A stretch of DNA of 15,217 bases from an uncultured Oscillibacter sp. (GCA_947245315.1 CAMXNV010000024.1:1-15217), one strand, 5' to 3'. Positions 7,067 to 12,704 are shown, counted from the first letter of the stretch. Notes: generated by a model from the sequence alone, not told the origin. Numbers and translations: made by a program.

Positions 7067-7906
7067 ATGAGAGACTATATTGATGTGACGGGCAAGAACG
7101 AGGATGAGGCCATCTCCAAGGCCCTGGCCCAACTGAACCTGGACCGGGACGACGTGTCCGTGGAGGTCCTGGAGCGGGCCAAGTCCGGCTTCTTAGGCCT
7201 CGGCGCCTGCCCGGCGAAGATCCGCGTGTACTACGGCCCCGAGGAGGAAGAGGAAATTCTTCCCCCGCCGCCCCCGCCCAAGCCGGAGCCCCGCAAGGAG
7301 GCCCGGGAAGAGCCCGCCGCCCCCGAAAAGCGGGAGCGCCCGGAGCGTCCGGAGAAGAAGCGGGAGCGCCCCGAGCGCCGGGAACCCCGGGAGCCCAAGG
7401 AAGAGCCCGCCCCCGTTCAGCCCCTGCCCCTGGGCGAGGAGGTAGACGACGAGAAGGCCGCGGCCATCAAGACCTTCCTGGCGGGCCTGCTGGAGCACAT
7501 GGGCAGCGCGGCGGAGATCAAGGTCTACCTGCCGGAGAAGGGCCGCTACAAGGTCATTCTGGAGGGCCAGAACCTGGGGGCCCTCATCGGCCGCCGGGGG
7601 GAGACCCTGGACGCCATCCAGCAGCTCACCAGCTACGCCGTGAACCGGGGCGGCGGGTCCCGCGTCCGGATTCACCTGGACGCGGAGAACTACCGGGCCA
7701 AGCGGGAGCAGAGCCTCCAGCACCTGGCCCGGAAGGTGGCGGGCAAGGTGGTCCGCTACCGCCGGAGCGTCACCCTGGAGCCCATGAACGCCTATGAGCG
7801 CCATGTGATCCACACCGCCCTCCAGGACTACGAGGGCGTGACCACCTACTCCACCGGCATGGATCCCAACCGCCGGGTAGTGGTGGCCTATGACCGGAGC
7901 CATTGA
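7067..7906 (+). CDS. khpB: RNA-binding protein KhpB (Jag/EloR)
   Basis: A 279-aa protein with the complete three-part Jag structure. The Jag-N domain (about 1-55) contains KNEDEAISKALAQLNL and AKSGFLGLG. A low-complexity Pro/Glu/Lys/Arg linker spans about 58-127. The KH domain (about 130-205) has the GxxG loop in LIGRRGETLDAIQQL. The R3H domain (about 215-279) has Arg245-x3-His249 in YERHVIHTAL. KhpB works with KhpA as a small-RNA/mRNA chaperone affecting cell elongation and division in Firmicutes. It follows yidC directly with a GGTGGAG ribosome binding site. It is the last gene of the cluster; mnmE does not follow. Confidence 0.95.
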   Translation: MRDYIDVTGKNEDEAISKALAQLNLDRDDVSVEVLERAKSGFLGLGACPAKIRVYYGPEEEEEILPPPPPPKPEPRKEAREEPAAPEKRERPERPEKKRERPERREPREPKEEPAPVQPLPLGEEVDDEKAAAIKTFLAGLLEHMGSAAEIKVYLPEKGRYKVILEGQNLGALIGRRGETLDAIQQLTSYAVNRGGGSRVRIHLDAENYRAKREQSLQHLARKVAGKVVRYRRSVTLEPMNAYERHVIHTALQDYEGVTTYSTGMDPNRRVVVAYDRSH

Positions 7907-7925
7907 GGGCTCGTCTCAGCGCAGT

Positions 7926-7965
7926 AAAAAGGGAGGTCCTGCCGTGGGGCAGGGCCTCCCTTTTT
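7926..7965. terminator. Bidirectional intrinsic terminator between khpB and the XRE genes
   Basis: Arms 7926-7943 (AAAAAGGGAGGTCCTGCC) and 7948-7965 pair over 18 bp around a GTGG loop. One position is G.U on the plus strand. A T5 run closes the plus-strand stem, and the matching A5 run gives a U-tract for minus-strand transcripts. The stop of the second XRE gene lies at its right foot. It therefore ends transcription from both sides. Confidence 0.9.
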
Positions 7966-8227
7966 AGTCTTGTGGGTATTCCTCGTAAAAATCCGAGAGC
8001 ATTTCCTGTTCCGTCACTCCCAGAGCCCGGCACAGGCACGCCAGTTCGTAGTCTGTTACGATGCGGCGGTTGTGCTCAATCCGGCTGATTAGCTGCTGGG
8101 TGAGGTTGACGTTCATCACCTGCATTTTTGCGGCCAATTCGCCTTGGGAGAGGTTCCGTTTCTTGCGAAGGCGGCGCAAATTTTTGTAGATGACGTTTTT
8201 GTTTCCGTAAAAGACAATTTCATTCAT
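7964..8227 (-). CDS. Small XRE-family regulator, second of a tandem pair
   Basis: An 87-aa protein with an XRE/Cro-type helix-turn-helix: RRLRKKRNLSQGELAAKM, then QQLISRIEHNRRIVTDYELA, and LCRALGVTEQEML. The start MNEIVFYGNKNV has a GGAGAG site about 8 nt upstream, placed in the end of the preceding paralog. The frame is open upstream but would run through that gene. It has the same length as its neighbour and is identical at 57 of 87 positions by hand alignment. The genes are 4 nt apart and surely co-transcribed. The target is unknown. The divergent 25-codon ORF and the downstream membrane proteins are natural candidates. Confidence 0.88.
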   Translation of the reverse strand: MNEIVFYGNKNVIYKNLRRLRKKRNLSQGELAAKMQVMNVNLTQQLISRIEHNRRIVTDYELACLCRALGVTEQEMLSDFYEEYPQD

Positions 8228-8231
8228 ATGC

Positions 8232-8495
8232 TTAACTCTCCGGGAACGCTTCGTAGAAATCCGAGAGCAGCTCCAGCTCCGTGACTCCCAGAGCCCGGCA
8301 CAGGCACGCCAGCTCATAGTCCGTTACGATGCGGCGGTTGTTTTCAATTTTGCTGATCCCCCGCTGGTCAATGTTGATATTCATGGTTTGCAGCCGGGCG
8401 GCAACCTGCCCCTGCGTAAGCTTTCGCTGTTTGCGAAAGTAGCGGACCCGCTTGGAGATCACATTCTTGTTGTCGTAAAATTCGATCTTCTTCAT
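8232..8495 (-). CDS. Small XRE-family regulator, first of a tandem pair
   Basis: An 87-aa protein beginning MKKIEFYDNKNVISKRVRYF, followed by the XRE helix-turn-helix RKLTQGQVAARLQ, GISKIENNRRIVTDYE and CRALGVTELELLSDFY. The frame is open to 8657, but the extension crosses the intergenic promoter region and looks non-coding. The conserved FY-NKNVI opening is shared with the paralog and fixes this start. No strong Shine-Dalgarno site is visible before it (GTAGGAA is the best). The recognition half differs from its paralog while the C-terminal half is nearly identical in DNA as well. That suggests two related regulators that bind different sites. Confidence 0.87.
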   Translation of the reverse strand: MKKIEFYDNKNVISKRVRYFRKQRKLTQGQVAARLQTMNINIDQRGISKIENNRRIVTDYELACLCRALGVTELELLSDFYEAFPES

Positions 8496-8526
8496 AAAAA
8501 TTCCTACGTCAATGTGGAGTATTTTC

Positions 8527-8556
8527 TTGACTTTTGCATGCCCGCTCCTGTAAAAT
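8527..8556 (+). promoter_or_regulatory. Promoter of the 25-codon ORF
   Basis: TTGACT (8527-8532), an 18-bp spacer and TAAAAT (8551-8556) form a good sigma-A promoter reading right. ACATAAATGT (8562-8571, 4-bp arms) and a GTCAC/GTGAC pair (about 8559-8586) lie just after it, in operator position. The promoter of the divergent XRE pair must lie in the same short region but no clear one was found. Confidence 0.65.
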
Positions 8557-8591
8557 AGGTCACATAAATGTATTTTAAGGAGTGACACGCA

Positions 8592-8669
8592 ATGGAATTT
8601 TATGAATCCCTGGTCCGGCAATTCTGCGAACGGCTCCAAAGCGCCGCCGGTTGGCACGATTTTGGCTAA
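8592..8669 (+). CDS. 25-aa small ORF divergent from the XRE pair
   Basis: ATG at 8592 is preceded by AAGGAG at 9 nt spacing and by a good promoter. The ORF encodes 25 residues beginning MEFYESLVRQFCERLQSAAG and ending WHDFG. The first 20 residues can form an amphipathic helix (F, Y, L, V, F, L on one face) with one cysteine. No signal peptide is evident. It diverges from the XRE pair and precedes the two membrane/coiled-coil genes. It may be a small regulatory or membrane-active peptide, a leader peptide, or the remnant of a longer gene. Promoter plus RBS make translation plausible, but function is unknown. Confidence 0.5.
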   Translation: MEFYESLVRQFCERLQSAAGWHDFG

Positions 8670-8670
8670 A

Positions 8671-8701
8671 GAAAAAGGAACCCGAACGCTCTTCGGGCTC
8701 C
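8671..8701 (-). terminator. Minus-strand terminator after the 25-codon ORF
   Basis: Read on the minus strand, GGAGCCCGAA and TTCGGGTTCC form a 10-bp stem (one G.U) around a 5-nt loop, followed by TTTTTCTTT. No minus-strand gene lies to its right within the island, so it would end an antisense or unannotated transcript. On the plus strand the same hairpin lacks a U-tract. Confidence 0.5.
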
Positions 8702-8738
8702 CCGGACCGGAAGGAGGAGGTCTCTTCTTCTCCGGCGC

Positions 8739-8764
8739 GGGCTCCCCTTCGGGGGAGCTCTTTT
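8739..8764 (+). terminator. Plus-strand terminator downstream of the 25-codon ORF
   Basis: GGGCTCCCC and GGGGAGCTC form a 9-bp stem with one G.U around a TTCG tetraloop, followed by TTTTCG. It would end the short transcript from the 8527-8556 promoter at about 200 nt. Confidence 0.6.
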
Positions 8765-8800
8765 CGTCCCCGGACCCCGGCGGCGGGGGTTCGGGGAAAC

Positions 8801-8840
8801 TTTTTTTCGATTTAAAAAAATTTTTTTCGTTTGTATAAAA
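8801..8840 (+). promoter_or_regulatory. A/T-tract region with weak promoter for the first membrane/coiled-coil gene
   Basis: Two copies of TTTTTTTCG (8801-8809 and 8821-8829) flank an A7 tract, making an A7T7 block in GC-rich DNA. TATAAA (8834-8839) has TTTAAA (8811-8816, 4 of 6 to consensus) at 17 bp. The tracts could act as a bent UP-type element. The leader that follows carries a GGCTCC-GGC/GCC-GGGAGCC hairpin (8891-8917) with one bulge. The rest of 8670-8970 holds only the two terminators described. Confidence 0.4.
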
Positions 8841-8970
8841 CCAAATGCCCTCCTCATGGTACTTATATTATGTAGACACGTGCGCAGAGAGGCTCCGGCG
8901 GGGGAGGGCCGGGAGCCAAAAAGGCGTCCTGCGTCTGCTATATTACATTTTACGAAGGGAGAATTTTACC

Positions 8971-9861
8971 ATGGAAGATGAAGACCTGCTGTACGACGTG
9001 TGTGAACTGGCGAACCTTTTGAAAACCATGCAGGAAAAAATCACCACGATGACCACGCTGCCCAATTCCATCCAAAAGGAGGAGGCCCTTCCGCCGAGAG
9101 AAATTACGGAAACGAAGCGTTTCATGGGCCTGAGTCCCAGTCAAGCACGCATTTTCATTCCCGTGTATGCAGCCGTGACCGCTGTCTATACCCTCATCCG
9201 GACGCTTTTCCATCTTTTCTTCAATAGTTTCACGACCAAAACCCTCATAGCCACTCTTTCGGTAACCCTCCGCACCAACATGATCTTCCATCTGCTCATC
9301 ACGTTTTACATTACCGTTGTTTTAATAAAGCGCTTTGTCCCCAGGGGGGCCGAAAAGACGGACGAAGATATCCTCCGCGAGACCCGGGAGGAGGAGGCGT
9401 GGCTGGCGAAGACCCACGAGATCGAAGACCGGAACGAGAAGATCCGGTTCCAGAACAGGGCCATCCTGGCCCAATGCAGCGCGCTGAACAAGGAGGTTCA
9501 GGAGCTCCAGGACCAGATCACCGAGCTGGTGGAGGACATCGGCTATCCGCCGGACTATGTGACCATAGACGCCACGTACTTCTTCATCAACGCCCTCCGG
9601 AACGACCGGGCCGACGACTTCCGGCGGCTCATCGATCTCTACGAGGAGCAGGGCTTCCGCAAGCAGGTGCTGGCCGGCCAGCGGGAGCTGACCAACCTCA
9701 TGACCCAGCAGGTTTACAACCAGCAGGAGATGACCCGGCTTCTTTGCTACTCCAACGGCCTCAGCGCCGCCAACCTGGCCGCCCAGATCAAGACCCAGGC
9801 GGAAATCCGCGCCGTGGGCGAGAGCGTGGAGTCCCTGGGCGGCAGACCCTGGAACCGATGA
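8971..9861 (+). CDS. Membrane-anchored coiled-coil protein, paralog 1, unknown function
   Basis: A 296-aa protein. The N-terminal helical segment (about 1-38) contains DLLYDVCELANLLKTMQEKI. It is followed by hydrophobic segments (about 60-84 and 103-120), a charged coiled-coil-like stretch (about 130-190), and a C-terminal domain (about 188-280). The C-terminal domain has GYPPDYVTIDATYFFINALR, RADDFRRLIDLYEE and a Gln/Asn-rich helix ending in SNGLSAANLAAQIKTQAE. The start at 8971 has AAGGGAG 9 nt upstream; an upstream in-frame ATG (8845) lacks a ribosome site and reads through the leader hairpin. The C-terminal domain recalls an uncharacterised clostridial family with RAD...NLYE motifs, from memory only. 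Its paralog follows 73 nt later. Confidence 0.82.
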   Translation: MEDEDLLYDVCELANLLKTMQEKITTMTTLPNSIQKEEALPPREITETKRFMGLSPSQARIFIPVYAAVTAVYTLIRTLFHLFFNSFTTKTLIATLSVTLRTNMIFHLLITFYITVVLIKRFVPRGAEKTDEDILRETREEEAWLAKTHEIEDRNEKIRFQNRAILAQCSALNKEVQELQDQITELVEDIGYPPDYVTIDATYFFINALRNDRADDFRRLIDLYEEQGFRKQVLAGQRELTNLMTQQVYNQQEMTRLLCYSNGLSAANLAAQIKTQAEIRAVGESVESLGGRPWNR

Positions 9862-9934
9862 CGGGCCGCCCCTAAAAAATGCTTCATTCCCGAAATACGA
9901 ATGACTTTTCACACAAAAGGAGGAACTGAATATT

Positions 9935-10938
9935 ATGACACCCGATCTTCTGCTGGACAATGTCTGCTACTTGGAGCGCCTGCTCAGCTCTATGGAGCAG
10001 AGAATCACCCGCATGACCAACCTGTCTAATTCCATAAAGGAGGAAGAGGGCTATTACATCCTCTACACAATGCCAAGGAACATTTTTGAGCTTCCGGCTT
10101 CCCTGAGATTCCATCCCTTGCTGAAATGTCTGCTCATATCCCTCGTGCTGGCCATCTTTGTGGGTTCCACACTGGGGGCGGTCTACTGCGCGACCGTTTG
10201 CTTTATCTGGTTCTTTTTCGTGCCTGTCAGCGTGTTTGGGAGGTGGTACGAAAAAAAGAAAAAAAGAAAGAGCTTACTCGAAAACAGCTTATCCGGCGCT
10301 TTATCATCTGGGTGGCCTTCTTTTCGGCCATCTATGTTACAGAGACCCACAACATCGTGACCGCAGTATTCTCCACGCTCCTGGGCATTGTCATAGGGGT
10401 CCTGATCTTTATCACCCCTTGCGCCCTGACGGCCGGTCTCGCCTATTTGAAGATCAGAAAGGTCAACGGCCAACTCATCGACGAAAATGAGGAGATCGAG
10501 GTCCGGAACGAGGACTGCCGGGCCCGCAACCAGAATCTGGTGAATCAGTGCGCCAAACTCAAGCAGGAAATCCAGGGTCTCCAGCGCCAGGTTGTCGAGG
10601 CCGTAAACGAAATGGGCTATCCGCCGGACTATGTCTGTCTGGACGCCGTGCGCTTCTTCATCCACGCCCTCCGGAACGGCCGGGCGGACGACTTCCGGCG
10701 GCTCATTGATCTCTACGAGGACCACAGCTATCACCAGCAGATGGTGAACGGCCAGCGGCAGCTGGCGGGCCTCATGAACCAGCAGATCTACAACCAGCAG
10801 CAGATGACCCAGCTTCTCCGCTACTCCAACGGTCTCAGCGCCGCCAATCTGGCCGCCCAAATTCAGACCCATGCCGAGGTCCGCGCCCTCAACGACAACG
10901 TGAGCAACCTGGCCGCCTGTATCCCGGCGAAATCCTGA
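9935..10938 (+). CDS. Membrane-anchored coiled-coil protein, paralog 2, split by a -1 frameshift at A AAA AAG
   Basis: The first frame (ATG 9935, AAAGGAGG upstream) gives the same N-terminal segment as paralog 1 (DLLLDNVCYLERLLSSMEQRI, then SNSIKEEE) and two hydrophobic segments (about 62-100). It then stops at 10360 after about 33 unrelated residues. The -1 frame from 10258 continues with two more hydrophobic segments, a coiled-coil-like stretch, the GYPPDYV...RADDFRRLIDLYED domain and SNGLSAANLAAQI, ending at 10938. Joining at the A AAA AAG heptamer (10252-10258) gives 334 aa, full length relative to paralog 1. It may be programmed frameshifting, transcript slippage at the A7 runs, phase variation, a pseudogene, or a sequencing error. 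Confidence 0.75.
10239..10266 (+). promoter_or_regulatory. Candidate -1 frameshift site: SD-like GGAGGTG, slippery A AAA AAG, second A7 run
   Basis: GGAGGTG (10239-10245) lies 6 nt before A AAA AAG (10252-10258), which is in the correct zero-frame phase (GAA AAA AAG). This is the heptamer used in E. coli dnaX, where an upstream Shine-Dalgarno stimulates slippage. A second A7 run follows at 10259-10265. No strong stem-loop was found directly downstream. The site falls in the basic loop between hydrophobic segments 2 and 3. Confidence 0.55.
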
Positions 10939-10961
10939 TCCGGGCCCCTCTGTGCTTCCAC

Positions 10962-11008
10962 CGGCCTGAGCGCCGCCGCTCCGGCGGCCCGGATGTTCCC
11001 TCAGGCCG
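10962..11008 (+). other. Nested hairpin after the second paralog
   Basis: An outer stem CGGCCTGAG (10962-10970)/CTCAGGCCG (11000-11008) encloses an inner stem GCCGCCG (10972-10978)/CGGCGGC (10982-10988) with a CTC loop. All arms are perfect. It begins 24 nt after the stop of paralog 2. No U-tract follows it. Confidence 0.45.
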
Positions 11009-11072
11009 AAGCCCGCGCCCACCGCGGCCCGGTTCGTCTGCCCGGCCGCCTAGGGGCATACCTCCTCTTTGG

Positions 11073-11118
11073 GAAGGGGACCATGCTGTTCGGCGTGGTC
11101 CCCTTCTCCGTTTGAGGG
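11073..11118 (+). terminator. Probable terminator closing the membrane/coiled-coil gene pair
   Basis: GAAGGGGACCATGC (11073-11086) and GCGTGGTCCCCTTC (11093-11106) form a 14-bp stem with one G.U around a TGTTCG loop. A short pyrimidine/T-rich tail (TCCGTTTG) follows. The tail is weak, so termination may be partial. The rest of 10939-11211 shows no gene. Confidence 0.5.
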
Positions 11119-11211
11119 GCGGCGGCGTCCCCGCGAGAAAATTTTTCCTCCATAAAATCCGGCAAAACCGGGCAATCTAAGGCTCATCTCGACATGAATG
11201 GAGGGATATCC

Positions 11212-11427
11212 ATGGTAATTGACAAAATCGCCGTCCTGCTGGCGGTCATCGGCGCGCTGAACTGGGGCGGCATCGGCCTCTTCGGCTTTGACACCGTGGC
11301 CTTTCTCTTTGGCGGCCAGCTGTCGGTCTTTGCCCGGCTGATTTACACCCTGGTGGGCCTGGCGGGCCTGTGGTGCGTGACGCTGCTGTTCCGCCTGGAC
11401 CGGGAGACCGCCGCCCACCCGGCCTGA
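11212..11427 (+). CDS. DUF378-family small membrane protein
   Basis: A 71-aa protein with the DUF378 pattern: an N-terminal helix IDKIAVLLAVIGALNWGGIG followed by LFGFDTVAFLFGG, and a second helix ARLIYTLVGLAGLWCVTLLF. The LNWG(G/L) and GFD motifs are characteristic. The family is widespread (for example YuzA of Bacillus) and its function is unknown. The start at 11212 has GGAGGG 6 nt upstream; an in-frame ATG six codons earlier would put that site inside the gene. It is a single-gene unit closed by a terminator. Confidence 0.88.
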   Translation: MVIDKIAVLLAVIGALNWGGIGLFGFDTVAFLFGGQLSVFARLIYTLVGLAGLWCVTLLFRLDRETAAHPA

Positions 11428-11439
11428 CGGCAGGCATGG

Positions 11440-11480
11440 AAACCGCGGGGAGGACTGCGCGACGGTCCCTCCGCGGTTTT
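11440..11480 (+). terminator. Terminator after the DUF378 gene
   Basis: AAACCGCGG (11440-11448) pairs with CCGCGGTTT (11471-11479), with further pairing of GGAGGAC against GTCCCTC inside. It is followed by TTTTGCTTT. It lies 12 nt after the stop codon. Confidence 0.75.
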
Positions 11481-11533
11481 GCTTTCCGGCGGAGGGCCGG
11501 TTCCCCGGCCCGAAAAAATTTTTCCAAGGGCGC

Positions 11534-11562
11534 TGTACATCGCTCCCCGGGTCCTGTATACT
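11534..11562 (+). promoter_or_regulatory. Promoter of the 283-aa membrane protein gene
   Basis: TGTACA (11534-11539, 4 of 6 to consensus), a 17-bp spacer and TATACT (11557-11562). An A/T-tract (AAAAAATTTTT) lies just upstream. The start would be near 11569, about 54 nt before the ATG. Confidence 0.55.
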
Positions 11563-11622
11563 GAAAGACAATCAGACGCCGCCCCGGCGGCGGGAAACAC
11601 CACATAAGAGGAGGACTGCCCC

Positions 11623-12474
11623 ATGCCTTCTGAACAGCCCCAGCGCCCGATCAAAGTGACCGCTTATCATCGCGTGGACGGCTCCGCCGTAAAAGAATTC
11701 GACGCCCAGCCGCCCCGGCGCCAGGAAAGCCGCTACAACATCACGGCGGTTCCCATGCCCGCCAAGACCATCCACGTGAAGATACCGGCCCCCAGCGAGC
11801 CCCTGGGCCCAAGGGTCCGCCGGGCCATGGAGATCGTGGAGGCCCAGCGCCGGGAGGGCGGGAAGGAGATTGTGGCCGTCCCCGCCGCCTCCGCACGGGA
11901 GACGAATATCCGCGCGGAGGCCGTCCCCGTCTGTGCGCCGGTGCTTTGCGGGGCGGGAATCCAGCTCGATCCCGCCGGGCGGCCCGGCCCCCTCGGGAGC
12001 GCCGCCCCGGTGGCGGACGCCGTCACCGTCACCACCGCCTCCCAGCTGAAGCGGGCCATTGAGGAACATCAAAACCGAATCTACATCTCCGGAAAGCTGG
12101 CCAAGCGGGTCCGGAAGACCGAGAAGCTCAAGACCCTCTCCGCCGTTGGGCTCACCGCCGTGGCGGGGCTGGCCGCCGCCGGAGCCGTCGGAGCCGCCGC
12201 GGCCCCGGCCACCGGAGGGGCCTCCACGGTCCTCTATTTCGCCGCGGTCAAGACGGCGGCGGTCACCACCGGCATGTCCGTCCCCACCCTGCTCCTGATC
12301 GCCATGGTGGGCCTGACGGCCATCTCCACCCTCCTGGACGAGTACACGAAGGTCCACCTCCCCGGCGGCATCCTCTTCGAGCGGAAGCGGCACCGGAGCG
12401 CCGCCCCCGTGTCCCGGCCCGCCCCCGTTCCCAAGGTGGAGGCGGTCCCCAAAGAAGGGGGGCCCAAGACTTGA
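11623..12474 (+). CDS. Ala/Gly-rich membrane protein of unknown function
   Basis: A 283-aa protein. The N-terminal half (1-130) is low-complexity and Pro/Arg-rich, without recognised domains. The second half starts TVTTASQLKRAIEEHQNRIYISGKLAKRVRK, then EKLKTLSAVGLTAV. Two hydrophobic Ala/Gly-rich segments follow (about 171-195 and 216-237) with a PATGGAS turn between them, then DEYTKVHLPGGILFERKRHR and a Pro-rich tail. The block from ASQLKRAI to FERKR resembles, from memory, a recurring uncharacterised bacterial membrane-hairpin family. A GAGGAGG ribosome binding site lies 8 nt before the ATG. Its stop overlaps the TTG start of the zinc-ribbon ORF. Confidence 0.75.
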   Translation: MPSEQPQRPIKVTAYHRVDGSAVKEFDAQPPRRQESRYNITAVPMPAKTIHVKIPAPSEPLGPRVRRAMEIVEAQRREGGKEIVAVPAASARETNIRAEAVPVCAPVLCGAGIQLDPAGRPGPLGSAAPVADAVTVTTASQLKRAIEEHQNRIYISGKLAKRVRKTEKLKTLSAVGLTAVAGLAAAGAVGAAAAPATGGASTVLYFAAVKTAAVTTGMSVPTLLLIAMVGLTAISTLLDEYTKVHLPGGILFERKRHRSAAPVSRPAPVPKVEAVPKEGGPKT

Positions 12475-12623
12475 AACCGAGACGGCCCACCAAGCCCCCT
12501 TGCGGCAAGTGCCCCTACAAGCTGGGCCTGGTCCACACCCTGGCGACCCCCTGCCCCCAGTGCCGGGAGACGGGCCGCCCGCCCTTCCCCATCTTCCAGC
12601 GCCCTCCCGAGGGCGGGCGGTGA
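12471..12623 (+). CDS. 50-aa zinc-ribbon-like small protein, TTG start
   Basis: This short ORF starts at TTG, which overlaps the previous stop in a TTGA arrangement typical of translational coupling. A GAAGGGGGG purine run lies upstream. The product has two CxxC knuckles, CGKC at residues 11-14 and CPQC at about 28-31, spaced like a small rubredoxin-like or zinc-ribbon fold. The rest is Pro/Arg-rich (KPRRPTKPP at the start, RPPEGGR at the end). The Cys positions and coupling argue that it is real. A TTG start and short length leave some doubt. It would act with, or be co-regulated with, the membrane protein before it. Confidence 0.6.
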   Translation: MKPRRPTKPPCGKCPYKLGLVHTLATPCPQCRETGRPPFPIFQRPPEGGR

Positions 12624-12631
12624 CCCCCTTG

Positions 12632-12668
12632 CCGCCGGAATTCGTAAACGTTTTTTGAATCCCGGCGG
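12632..12668 (+). other. Inverted repeat between the zinc-ribbon ORF and the aminopeptidase promoter
   Basis: CCGCCGG (12632-12638) and CCGGCGG (12662-12668) form perfect 7-bp arms around a 23-nt AT-rich loop that contains CGTTTTTTGAAT. It may be an imperfect terminator for the preceding pair. Confidence 0.3.
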
Positions 12669-12675
12669 TTTCGCC

Positions 12676-12704
12676 TTTACTTCCCCACTAAAATGTTCTA
12701 CAAT
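12676..12704 (+). promoter_or_regulatory. Promoter of the M29 aminopeptidase gene
   Basis: TTTACT (12676-12681), a 17-bp spacer and TACAAT (12699-12704). The leader (about 83 nt) holds a GC-rich hairpin, GGGGC/GCCCC with CCC/GGG inside (about 12731-12753). Confidence 0.6.

Noticed and set aside
5891..7132. 413-codon minus-strand frame opposite yidC
   Set aside because: Antisense shadow of a certain yidC gene.
8602..8838. 78-codon plus-strand frame overlapping the 25-codon ORF
   Set aside because: No ribosome site at its start; it runs through two terminators and the A/T tracts. The 25-codon ORF uses the AAGGAG site instead.
8666..8857. 63-codon minus-strand frame before paralog 1
   Set aside because: Basic low-complexity sequence over terminators; no ribosome site seen. 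Kept only as a possible non-coding transcript.
10126..10938. Independent gene starting at ATG 10126
   Set aside because: No ribosome site, and its first 40 residues are out-of-frame sequence of paralog 2's membrane segment. Homology begins only after the slippery site, so a frameshifted single gene is the better model.
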